A stretch of DNA of 14,244 bases from CAYRFU01 sp964423525 (lineage in GTDB: Bacteria > Vulcanimicrobiota > Xenobia > Xenobiales > JADMJV01): positions 1 to 14,244 of the forward strand of contig CAYRFU010000192.1 in the NCBI GenBank assembly GCA_964423525.1, written 5' to 3'. Positions 7,578-14,244 of this stretch are shown here, in pieces. The position numbers were made by a program, and so were the translations under genes. Numbering within the stretch: the first letter of the stretch is position 1; each line of letters opens with the position of its first letter. The notes under the pieces were generated by a model. The model was not told the origin of the DNA, did no database searches, and saw only the letters and a program-made list of their open reading frames with translations.

Positions 7578-7850
7578 ATGCGTCAAGTCTTTCTTTCTGT
7601 TCTTATCTCGATGGCTCTGCTAGGGCCAGCCTTGGCCCAAGCCGACAAAGCGTCTTGCTGCGCCACCGAAAAGACCCAGGTCAGTCAATCAGCCAGCTGT
7701 TGCTCCAGCCAGAAGTCGGCCAAAGCCAAATCAGCTGAAAGCTGTTGCGCCAGCAAAAAGATGGTCAACAAAGACTGTTCGCTGGAAAATTGCGGCTGGT
7801 TTAGCGCCAAGAGCAACTGCAAAGCCTGCGGAATGACCGCCCTACGTTAG
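7578..7850 (+). CDS. Small secreted cysteine-rich protein with SCC repeats
   Basis: The protein has 90 residues from ATG 7578. Residues 1-21 are a textbook Sec signal peptide (MRQVFLSVLISMALLGPALAQA) with a probable cleavage site near ALA-QA; there is no lipobox Cys. The mature part of about 69 residues has ten cysteines. Three occur as CC pairs in a repeated context, ASCCATEK, ASCCSSQK and ESCCASKK, joined by Lys/Ser/Ala linkers. The last four lie in DCSLENCGWF and NCKACGM, the latter a CxxC. Known families with many Cys pairs in small exported proteins bind metals or form disulfide-rich folds, but I cannot assign this one. A strong ribosome site, a plausible promoter and a CRP-like dyad precede it. 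It converges on the Gfo/Idh-type gene; no clear terminator lies in the 48-bp gap. Confidence 0.8.
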   Translation: MRQVFLSVLISMALLGPALAQADKASCCATEKTQVSQSASCCSSQKSAKAKSAESCCASKKMVNKDCSLENCGWFSAKSNCKACGMTALR

Positions 7851-7898
7851 GGAACCGTCAAAATATACCCCGTGCACCCGGTATTCTAGCCCTAAGAC

Positions 7899-9137
7899 TT
7901 ACAGCTCAACAATCCGACCGCTTCGGCGTGCTCTCTCAGCAGCGAAGGCCAGGCAGTGAGAAGCCAACGACTCACGAGGGCTAGTAGTGATGTGGGAGGG
8001 GTCGTTGTGCTGTACGGCCAGAACGAACTCTCGCATCATCTCGTCGTCCCCTCCGAGATGGTTTCCGCTCGACTCGATGACCCACCGGCGACCGCTACGA
8101 GACTCGAAATCGTCAAAGATGAGCTCTGTTCCATTGCCCCGAATAGCCCCTCGGGTTCCCAGGATCTCGGTTTCCCGTTCCCGGTGGTCGGTGAAAGCCG
8201 TGGCAGTGAAGGTAGCCGTGACTCCCCCTTCGAACTCCATCGTCACCACCTGATGGTCCACAACATCGTTGTCACAGGCGTAGACACATCGGCCGTAGGG
8301 ACCAGTCTTCAAGGCCCGCCTAAGACCTGGTTCACTGAAGTCCTGAGTCACCACATTCAACGGCCACCAGTGATGACCCGCCTCAAGCATCTGTCCATAG
8401 AAACGTGGAGCGGAGTAGGCGCACCCCTCTTCGACCAGGGAACAATCAAGACATCGCTCGGTGGCCTGGGGCGGCGCCTGTTCGGGGCGAAAGTGGTGGA
8501 GACTCCCGAAACTCGACAAACGTCGACAGCTCCTACCCAGTAGATACATCAAAATATCCAGGTCGTGACACGACTTGGCTAAAATAAAAGGTGACGAAAG
8601 CTCCTCGTTGCGCCAGTTGCCCCTGACGAAAGAATGGGCGAAGTGCCAAAAGTTGACGGGTTCGAAATGGCGCACCGTGACCACCTCACCCAGAGCCCCC
8701 TCGTCGATGATGTTTTTGAGCTCGCGAAAGTAGGGAGTGTAGCGCAGAACATGGCAAACGGCAACGATTCTCTGGCTAGCCTCGGCCACCTCAACGATTT
8801 TTTTGCACTCCTCTTCGGAGGTGGCCATCGGCTTCTCGAGTAAGACATGATAGCCGCCCTCCAAAAAAGCCAGAGCCGGTTCCGTGTGCTCTTGATCCTG
8901 AGTGGCCACCACGACGGCATCCCCGAGACGACCTTGACCGGCCACTTCGCGCCAGTCGCGGAAAAGCTGCTCAGGCCGAAGTCGAAACTGTTCCCGGGCC
9001 AGCTCCCGCCTGGCCTCGAGAGGATCGGCCACGGCAGCGATCCGGACCTGACCTCGGTGCCGTTCGCAATAACTCGCGTAAACGTCAAGGCCCCGACTGC
9101 CGGCCCCGCAAATCACTAACTCAATCGGTCTTGGCAC
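7899..9137 (-). CDS. Gfo/Idh/MocA-family NAD(P)-dependent oxidoreductase
   Basis: These enzymes oxidise or reduce sugars, inositols and related polyols with NAD(P). The 412-residue protein has an N-terminal Rossmann fold with GAGSRG (11-16) and an acidic residue ending the second strand (AVADP, 35-39). The family EKP motif is at 101-103, and the catalytic region KSCHDLDIL (188-196) supplies the usual Asp/His. A Cys cluster, CLDC...C (229, 232 and 239) and CVYAC (284 and 288), lies in the C-terminal domain; I recall it from a subgroup of this family, and it could bind metal or hold a loop. CDNDVVDHQ (288-296) and MEFEGG (300-305) are also typical of that subgroup. The start is GTG at 9137, inside the 3' end of the creatininase-like gene (17-bp overlap), with AAAGG nine bases upstream, implying translational coupling. 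The substrate cannot be read from the sequence. Confidence 0.92.
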   Translation of the reverse strand: MPRPIELVICGAGSRGLDVYASYCERHRGQVRIAAVADPLEARRELAREQFRLRPEQLFRDWREVAGQGRLGDAVVVATQDQEHTEPALAFLEGGYHVLLEKPMATSEEECKKIVEVAEASQRIVAVCHVLRYTPYFRELKNIIDEGALGEVVTVRHFEPVNFWHFAHSFVRGNWRNEELSSPFILAKSCHDLDILMYLLGRSCRRLSSFGSLHHFRPEQAPPQATERCLDCSLVEEGCAYSAPRFYGQMLEAGHHWWPLNVVTQDFSEPGLRRALKTGPYGRCVYACDNDVVDHQVVTMEFEGGVTATFTATAFTDHRERETEILGTRGAIRGNGTELIFDDFESRSGRRWVIESSGNHLGGDDEMMREFVLAVQHNDPSHITTSPRESLASHCLAFAAERARRSGRIVEL

Positions 9138-10011
9138 TTTGCTTAGCCTTTCTGCAGGAGACCCATAGCCCTGCGAGCACGGCTGCTCCAGCCAGCCAGG
9201 GCCAACCAGCTCGGGAGGGCTTGACGGGCCCGCGAGCCAGAAATCTCTCGACCTGTTCTACCCCACAATCCACGAGAACCTGAGCAGCTGCGTCGCCTAG
9301 TTCCAGGGTCGCCAAAGCGGGACTCCCGAAGTAGCCTCGGTGAGTCGTGAGGCCTCGCCAAGCGTCCCTCTTGGATGTGCTTCTTGGGTGGGGAGGAAGC
9401 TCATTATGAAAAGGCTTCACCAGATGAGGATGATAGCGGAGCATCAGAGCCGTTTCCCAGGCTCCGGCGTGGTAGTCGACGGCCAACTCTTGCCAAACCG
9501 AGTCTTGGACTTTCCTTCCCAGAGCCTGCTCGACCCGGCCCCGAAGGCGACCTGAGAGAAAGTCGAGGATAATCTTATGGCAGGGAGAGGCCATTTTCAT
9601 CTTGGTGGACCTCTCCACCCGAGCGCAGGCCCGATCCAAAGCGGCCAGGTGACTGATGGCGCCGTGGGTGGTGATCACCAGCAACTGGCGCACTCCTTCA
9701 CCGGCTAATTCTCGACCGAGCTGCTCGACCACCTGGCCCATGGTTTTCACTCTTAAGCGGAGGCACCCCAGCGTATAGAGAAGGCTCGCACCTAGGGCCA
9801 ACGGAGGAAGAACAACCACCTCATCGACCTGCTCTTCCAGCCTCGTAGCCAGCTCTTGGGTAAGCGACTTGGCAGTGAACCAATCGACGCCGGCTGGGAG
9901 GTGGGGGCCGTGGTCCTCTAAAGGCCCGACGGGTAGAAGGAAAAGGGCGCCTCCGTGAGCCATTCGACGCACCTGCCCCCACGGAAGGTCTTCGATCTGA
10001 TGAGTGGGCAC
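9121..10011 (-). CDS. Creatininase-family amidohydrolase with C-terminal membrane anchor
   Basis: The family hydrolyses amide or amidine bonds using two metal ions; members include creatininase, FAPy deformylases and MftE. The 296-residue protein has PLEDHGPHLPAGVD (30-43) with the expected metal ligands Glu32, His34 and Asp43, a histidine in ITTHG (His116), and DYHAGAWETALML (179-191) with Glu186. The segment usually read N-G-H-G-G-N is T-T-H-G-A-I here, so activity or specificity may differ. After the fold ends, near residue 262, comes a hydrophobic stretch (about 269-284, WPWLAGAAVLAGLWVS) followed by RKAKQSAKTD. This looks like a tail anchor leaving the enzyme on the cytoplasmic face; I am not aware that it is usual in this family. 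The start is GTG at 10011. The 3' end overlaps the oxidoreductase gene, so the two probably act in one pathway. It is divergent from pncB. Confidence 0.88.
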   Translation of the reverse strand: MPTHQIEDLPWGQVRRMAHGGALFLLPVGPLEDHGPHLPAGVDWFTAKSLTQELATRLEEQVDEVVVLPPLALGASLLYTLGCLRLRVKTMGQVVEQLGRELAGEGVRQLLVITTHGAISHLAALDRACARVERSTKMKMASPCHKIILDFLSGRLRGRVEQALGRKVQDSVWQELAVDYHAGAWETALMLRYHPHLVKPFHNELPPHPRSTSKRDAWRGLTTHRGYFGSPALATLELGDAAAQVLVDCGVEQVERFLARGPVKPSRAGWPWLAGAAVLAGLWVSCRKAKQSAKTD

Positions 10012-10088
10012 CTCGGGGTGTTCTCAACTGCCCGAGTCGGAACCTCTCTTGGAGGGAGGACTCAAACTGTACCAAACCTCCTCAATTC
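10012..10088. promoter_or_regulatory. Divergent intergenic region between the creatininase-like gene and pncB
   Basis: This 77-bp spacer must carry both promoters or leaders. It contains a purine block GGAGGGAGG (10051-10059) and, only seven bases before the pncB ATG, CCTCC (10077-10081), which is complementary to it. There is thus no normal ribosome site right before pncB, and the two blocks can pair across roughly 20 bases. I see no convincing -35/-10 pair on either strand. Confidence 0.3.
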
Positions 10089-11525
10089 ATGGAAAATCTC
10101 GGCCTTCTTACCGACTACTACCAACTGACCATGCTGGCAGGCTATTTTCGCTCAGGGAAACTCTCGCAGCGAGCTTGCTTCGACCTCTATTTCCGGCGCA
10201 TCCCGCAAAACGGAGGGTTCTGCGTGGCCGGGGGATTAGAACTCGCGGTCGACTATCTGAGAGGGTTTCGATTCACTCCTCAGGAGATCGAGTATCTCGA
10301 CAGTCTGAATCAGTTTCCTCAGGACTTTCTCGAATGGCTCAGCGATTTTCGATTTCGAGGCGACCTCCACGCCGTTTCCGAGGGCACCCTGGTTTTTCCA
10401 GGCGAGCCGTTGCTGAGAGTCGAGGCGACCATTCCCGAGGCTCAGATGGTCGAATCAACTCTCCTCAATCTGGTCAACTTCCAAACTCTCATCGCCACCA
10501 AAGCGGCCCGCCTATTCGTGGCCTCTAACGAGGGGGTTGTGCTCGAGTTTGGGCTGCGTCGAGCCCAAGGAATCGACGGCGCAATCGGAGCCAGCCGAGC
10601 CGCCTTTCTGGGAGGGGCCACGGCCACCTCCAATACTCTGGCCGGGATGCAGCACGGTATCCCAGTCAGAGGGACCCACGCCCACTCCTGGATTATGTCG
10701 TTCCCCACCGAACTGGAGGCGTTCCGAGCCTATGCCGAATGTTATCCCGATAACTGTGTGCTGCTAGTCGACACCTATGACACTTTAGGCAGCGGTGTGC
10801 CCAACGCTATAACCGTGGGGTTAGAACTCGAAGCCCGAGGTCATCGCTTCCTGGGTGTCCGACTCGATTCGGGAGACCTGGCCTACCTCAGCAAGGAAGC
10901 GAGGAGAATGCTCGACCAGGCGGGCCTAAAAGGGGCCAAGATTGTGGCCTCTAACGACTTGGACGAGTATCTCATCGCCAACCTGATCTCCCAGGGAGCT
11001 CGTATCGACATTTGGGGAGTCGGCACCAACCTGGTCACCAGTAAAGGAGAGCCCGCCCTCGGAGGAGTCTATAAATTGGCCGCGGCCGAGGGAGAACGGG
11101 GAATGGAACCTCGGATCAAACTCTCCTCAAACCCGGAGAAGACGACCCTTCCGGGAATCAAACAGGTTTGGCGCGCTTTCGACAAGTCGGGAGCGATGGG
11201 GGGCGATCTTATGGCTCTAGCCGAGGAGCCCAAGCCGAGCGAAAAACGTCATAGGAGCTACCACCCTCTCTACGCCAACCACTCGCGCTGGCTGAAGGCT
11301 GAAAGATGGGAGCCCCTGCTCAAGCCGGTCCTGAAAGCCGGGAGTCTGGTCACGGACCTGCCTCCCTTGACTGAGCTCCGGGACCACACCATTAGAAACC
11401 TCTCCCTTCTCCGCTCTGAACACAAGCGAAGAGTCAATCCTGACATCTACTGGGTCGGCTTGAGCCCAGAACTGTTCGGGCTTAGAAATCGTATGGTCGA
11501 GGAGGCGACCGCCTCCTACGACTGA
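10089..11525 (+). CDS. pncB: Nicotinate phosphoribosyltransferase
   Basis: The enzyme makes nicotinate mononucleotide from nicotinate and PRPP, usually with ATP hydrolysis, in the Preiss-Handler NAD salvage pathway (EC 6.3.4.21). The 478-residue length fits the family. The N-terminus LLTDYYQLTMLAGYF (6-20) is the standard opening. FGLRRAQG (154-161), GTHAHSW (195-201), LVDTYDTL (226-233), RLDSGDL (258-264), ASNDLDE (287-293) and GVGTNLVTS (310-318) follow in the expected order for the phosphoribosyltransferase barrel and the PRPP and nicotinate sites. The C-terminal part (KLSSNPEKTTLPGIKQVWR onward) is the usual extension. The start at ATG 10089 matches the family N-terminus although no Shine-Dalgarno site is adjacent. 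The last 10 bases overlap the convergent gene. The gene appears to stand alone, with no other NAD genes nearby. Confidence 0.96.
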   Translation: MENLGLLTDYYQLTMLAGYFRSGKLSQRACFDLYFRRIPQNGGFCVAGGLELAVDYLRGFRFTPQEIEYLDSLNQFPQDFLEWLSDFRFRGDLHAVSEGTLVFPGEPLLRVEATIPEAQMVESTLLNLVNFQTLIATKAARLFVASNEGVVLEFGLRRAQGIDGAIGASRAAFLGGATATSNTLAGMQHGIPVRGTHAHSWIMSFPTELEAFRAYAECYPDNCVLLVDTYDTLGSGVPNAITVGLELEARGHRFLGVRLDSGDLAYLSKEARRMLDQAGLKGAKIVASNDLDEYLIANLISQGARIDIWGVGTNLVTSKGEPALGGVYKLAAAEGERGMEPRIKLSSNPEKTTLPGIKQVWRAFDKSGAMGGDLMALAEEPKPSEKRHRSYHPLYANHSRWLKAERWEPLLKPVLKAGSLVTDLPPLTELRDHTIRNLSLLRSEHKRRVNPDIYWVGLSPELFGLRNRMVEEATASYD

Positions 11526-14244
11526 TCGGTCCCTTCTTGGCGGCCTGGCCGGAAGCGTCCAGGCCGAGCCTCTTCACGTTCTGGGGTCTCGCGACCGCTT
11601 CGCTCCTCCTTGCGCTCGTCGCTCCGGGAGGTGCCCCGGTTCTCTTTGGCCTCTTTTCGGTCCCCCTCAACATCATCGAAGCGACCCCGGGAACGACGGC
11701 GACCGGACTCATCTCGGTCACTGTCCTGGCTTTGGTTTCGGAGTGCGCCGTCGTCTTTGCGTCCCTGGTCGTCGGCCTGGCTCTGGGCAGCTCGACTACC
11801 CGAACGAGCCTGTTTATCTTTGCGAGCCTCAGGGATCTCGGCTTGGCGGCCCGCTTGTTCGCCGCCTTCCTGCCCCCGAAAATTACTCGGACTGTCGTCT
11901 CCGCCTCGCTGAAACCTCTGAGCCCACCGTTCAGCCTGCTCCTGACGAGCGGCAGTAAAAGTGGCCGAGCGCCGAAGACCGGTCCAGTCGGTGCTGTCGT
12001 TCGTCGAGGTCTCTTGAACGGCTAGCCGCTCAGCGCCCTCGGCGGCGCGAAGGACCTCGTCCTCACGCCTTTCAGGTTGGTCAACGATCTCATCAGCTCG
12101 AGAGGCGGCACCTTTCTCTGCTTCTCGCGTCCGCTCTGTCAAACGAGGCTCGTCCGCCTCTTGGGAGGCAGCGGCCGATAAGCCGCCCGCGTTCGCACCC
12201 GTGGTCACAACAGGCTGGGTTCTAACAGTTTTGGCAGCCGAACTCTCAGTAGTGATGGTTTTGGCCTGGATCGTCTCCTTCTTCGACTCCTCCACTCTTG
12301 GAGCGACCGTCTTCTTAGGCAGAGGCTTGAATCGGTTGCGGGGCCCTCCCGTTTCGACCTCCAAGTGAGACTCGGAACCAGCCTTCTGAAGCTGGGCACG
12401 ATCATCGGTAGTCGTTTCCAAACTCTTCTGGTCGCCGTCCTGGTTTCGGAAGTCATCAAGCTCAGCCAAGGGTTTACTTTGCTCAGGGACACGGCGTCGG
12501 TGAGCTCGCACCTTAGCTCGGACAGGTCGCTCGGACTCGACGGGGGCTTCCTCAGCGACTTCCTCTTGAGCCGAACCGATAAGAAGAGCATCCCCTTCCT
12601 CTGATGGCACTTCCTCTACGGGGGTCGATACCGGAGCTGCGAACCTCTGCATCAAGACCTGGCGTCGTCTTTCTTCGATGCTAAAGGCTACGGGAGGGGT
12701 AGCTATCTCTCCAGCGCCAGCACTGTCGACCTGAGGCCGGAACCTACTCAAGCTATCAGCAACCGAGGGAGAAGGCCTCAGACTCTTGGTCTGGCTGCGC
12801 CGGTCCAACTGAATTCTTTCGGCCAAACCCCGAGTTTCTTCTTGTCTGGGACTCTGCTCGGCCTTAAGCCTATAGGGGACCTCAGGCAGCGAGGGCTTGA
12901 ATCCGCTGACCGAGCCTGAGCGACTTTCCCCAATGGCGCCAATGGTCTTCAAAGTGTCGGCCCCTGGCGAGCGACTCGCCACCTGAGCCAGAGTGGTCCG
13001 ATAGGCGTTCGCAGCCAAAGCCTCCTCGCCGGAGAAGACTTTGGCACTGGCCGAGACTCTCTCTTCGCTCAGCACCGTCTCTACTTCAGCGGTCGGACTA
13101 GCAGTTCCAACCGGAGACGGCGAAACGTCCTTTTCGGGGACGCTCGCTTCACCAACGTCCGGAACCTTAGGTTCAGACTCAGGCCGAGCCACCGCCTCGG
13201 GCGCCCTGGCCTGGGCCACCGGATCGGGAGCGATCCCTTCCTCTCGTCGTCCCATCGTGGGTGCAGCTGCTATAGGCTCTGAGCTGTCAGCTACTGCTTC
13301 AGGTGGCCTGGCCTGAGCTGGTTCTTGGTCAGGCCCGAGGTTCGGTGAGACCTGAACGTCGTCAACTTGCCGCTCCGCTTGTTCACTTCCAGTCTGCGCC
13401 TGCCGGGCTGGTCGACTAGTTTCTTCGCTACCCGACTGCGGTTCAAGACGATTCACTTGCTCGCTACCCAGCTGCGGCTCAGGACGGCCCATTTGCTCAC
13501 TAACTTGTTGCGGCTCAGGACGCCCTGCTTGCTCATTACCGAGCTGCGACTCAGAGCGGGCCACTTGTTCGTTAACAGGCTGCGGCTCAGGACGAACAGC
13601 CTGCTCGTTACCAGGCTGCGTTTCAGGACGACCGGCTTGCTCGTTAACGGACTGCGGTTCAGGACGACCCGCTTGTTCATTACCAGGCTGTGGTTCAGGA
13701 CGGCTAGCTTGTTCGTTACGAGGCTGAGGTTCGGGACGTCCAGCTTGTTCGTTAACAGGCTGCGGTTCAGGACGGGTCACTTGTTCGTTACCCGGTTGCG
13801 GTTCAGGGCGACCAGCCTGCTCGTTACCAGGCTGAGTTTCAGGACGTCCGGCTTGCTCGTTACCAAGCTGCGGCTCAGGTCGACCAGCTTGGTCATTACC
13901 AGGCTGTGGTTCAGGACGGCTAGCTTGTTCGTTACTTGACTGAGGAGCTTGAACAGGGCGACCCGTCTGTTCATTGCCCCGCTGCTGATCACTTTGGTCC
14001 CCTCCGGAATCCCCTTGTCCACCTCCTGCAAGGGGCTCCTGGACCAATCGCTCATCGGCGTGCTGGTTATTGGCTGAACCTTCTTGCCCCGGGCGACCCC
14101 CAAGTTGAGTCGCCTGCTCACTACCAGCCTGAGCCTCCCGAATGAGACGACCAACCGGTTCGTTACCAGGCTGCAGCTCAGGTCGACCAGCTTGCTCGTT
14201 AACAGGCTGCGTTTCAGGACGTCCGGCTTGCTCGTTAACGGGCT
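11516..14244 (-). CDS. Very large low-complexity repeat protein, C-terminal 908 residues (5' end beyond the window)
   Basis: The reverse-strand frame is open from the right window edge to TAG at 11516-11518. A TTG at 14047 could be taken for a start, but the frame continues upstream of it and carries more repeat units, so the gene is cut by the edge. In the visible order there are copies of a 12-residue unit, consensus NEQAGRPEPQPG (14105-14244); a Gly/Gln-rich linker; about 17 more units (13369-13975); then about 640 residues rich in Glu, Arg, Ser, Ala, Pro and Gln that look disordered. The C-terminus is highly charged (RKDDGALRNQSQDSDRDESGRRRSRGRF and beyond, ending EGTDQS). No globular domain, membrane segment or Cys-rich motif is visible; the N-terminus, where a signal peptide would lie, is missing. 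A surface, matrix or scaffold role is possible but unsupported. It converges with pncB, overlapping it by 10 bp. Confidence 0.75.
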   Translation of the reverse strand, partial: PVNEQAGRPETQPVNEQAGRPELQPGNEPVGRLIREAQAGSEQATQLGGRPGQEGSANNQHADERLVQEPLAGGGQGDSGGDQSDQQRGNEQTGRPVQAPQSSNEQASRPEPQPGNDQAGRPEPQLGNEQAGRPETQPGNEQAGRPEPQPGNEQVTRPEPQPVNEQAGRPEPQPRNEQASRPEPQPGNEQAGRPEPQSVNEQAGRPETQPGNEQAVRPEPQPVNEQVARSESQLGNEQAGRPEPQQVSEQMGRPEPQLGSEQVNRLEPQSGSEETSRPARQAQTGSEQAERQVDDVQVSPNLGPDQEPAQARPPEAVADSSEPIAAAPTMGRREEGIAPDPVAQARAPEAVARPESEPKVPDVGEASVPEKDVSPSPVGTASPTAEVETVLSEERVSASAKVFSGEEALAANAYRTTLAQVASRSPGADTLKTIGAIGESRSGSVSGFKPSLPEVPYRLKAEQSPRQEETRGLAERIQLDRRSQTKSLRPSPSVADSLSRFRPQVDSAGAGEIATPPVAFSIEERRRQVLMQRFAAPVSTPVEEVPSEEGDALLIGSAQEEVAEEAPVESERPVRAKVRAHRRRVPEQSKPLAELDDFRNQDGDQKSLETTTDDRAQLQKAGSESHLEVETGGPRNRFKPLPKKTVAPRVEESKKETIQAKTITTESSAAKTVRTQPVVTTGANAGGLSAAASQEADEPRLTERTREAEKGAASRADEIVDQPERREDEVLRAAEGAERLAVQETSTNDSTDWTGLRRSATFTAARQEQAERWAQRFQRGGDDSPSNFRGQEGGEQAGRQAEIPEARKDKQARSGSRAAQSQADDQGRKDDGALRNQSQDSDRDESGRRRSRGRFDDVEGDRKEAKENRGTSRSDERKEERSGRETPEREEARPGRFRPGRQEGTDQS
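13369..13975 (-). repeat. In-frame tandem repeat, 36-bp unit (12 residues), about 17 copies
   Basis: The minus-strand unit encodes variants of NEQAGRPEPQPG: AGRPEPQPG, ASRPEPQPG, AGRPETQPG, VTRPEPQPV, VARSESQLG and others. Central copies are nearly identical, and edge copies decay (SEQVNRLEPQSG, SEETSRPARQAQTG). Two units, near either end, are 14 residues long. Codons vary synonymously between copies, so the array is not a sequencing echo of one unit. Each unit has one basic residue (Arg) and acidic Glu at fixed positions with Pro at two sites, which should give an extended rod. Confidence 0.9.
14105..14244 (-). repeat. Second block of the same 12-residue repeat, running off the right edge
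   Basis: Reading into the gene from the edge, the units are PVNEQAGRPETQ, PVNEQAGRPELQ, then PGNEPVGRLIREAQAG and SEQATQLGGRP, the last two degenerate. About 45 residues without the repeat (GQEGSANNQHADERL onward) separate this block from the main array. The array therefore extends beyond the window and its total copy number is unknown. Confidence 0.8.

Noticed and set aside
7851..7898. Terminator between the convergent Cys-rich and oxidoreductase genes (ATACC/GGTAT dyad at 7865-7884)
   Set aside because: The stem is only 5 bp with a 10-nt loop and no T-tract on either side, too weak to call.
11537..12025. 162-codon hydrophobic plus-strand frame resembling a membrane protein
   Set aside because: It is the complement of the Arg/Glu/Asp-rich tail of the large repeat protein; the hydrophobicity is a codon-complement effect.
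13367..13939. 190-codon plus-strand frame with a repeated Leu-Arg-Phe-Arg-Thr pattern
   Set aside because: It is the antisense reading of the 36-bp repeat array. The same-strand frame of the large gene explains the periodicity and extends much further.
14045..14047. TTG at 14047 as the start of the repeat protein
   Set aside because: The frame is open upstream to the window edge and encodes more copies of the same repeat, so this is an internal Leu codon.
13369..14244. CRISPR array, because of the regular 36-bp periodicity
   Set aside because: The units are directly adjacent with no unique spacers, they keep one reading frame, and they vary mostly in ways that preserve the amino-acid pattern.

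Overview
This is a 14.2 kb piece of a bacterial genome, about 55-60% G+C by eye. Genes are tightly packed, with no intergenic gap above about 160 bp, and two starts are GTG. A 10-N run at 896-905 shows that it comes from a draft scaffold, possibly a metagenome. No rRNA, tRNA, CRISPR or transposon is visible. The phylum cannot be fixed from the sequence. The mix of a large GAF protein, TPR and coiled-coil proteins and a very long Q/P/G-rich repeat protein fits a poorly characterised Gram-negative-like lineage better than a model proteobacterium.

Layout. (1) 1-229, minus: 5' part of a Gln/Gly/Ala/Lys-rich protein that leaves the window. (2) 230-383: divergent intergenic region with four consecutive dyads. 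(3) 384-1506, plus: a LOG-family (lysine decarboxylase-like, TIGR00730-type) protein broken only by the N run, followed 21 bp later by a 557-residue protein that is almost wholly coiled coil (1528-3201). (4) 3233-7464, minus: three co-directional genes, in order of transcription a 75-residue unknown, a 762-residue GAF-domain protein and a 528-residue TPR protein. (5) 7465-7577: divergent promoter region with a perfect CRP-type palindrome, then a small secreted Cys-rich protein (7578-7850, plus). (6) 7899-10011, minus: a creatininase-family protein with a C-terminal membrane anchor, overlapping by 17 bp a Gfo/Idh/MocA oxidoreductase. (7) 10089-11525, plus: nicotinate phosphoribosyltransferase (pncB). 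(8) 11516-14244, minus: C-terminal 908 residues of a giant low-complexity protein with a 12-residue tandem repeat, open to the right edge.

Function. Recognisable metabolism is limited to NAD salvage (pncB), a LOG-type nucleotide hydrolase, and a two-gene oxidoreductase/amidohydrolase unit. The other genes look like scaffold, signalling or surface components. Adjacency suggests, but does not prove, that the GAF and TPR proteins work together. No defence system, secretion system or biosynthetic cluster can be identified. The most unusual items are the repeat protein, the Cys-rich protein with its CRP-like site, and the tail-anchored creatininase homologue.
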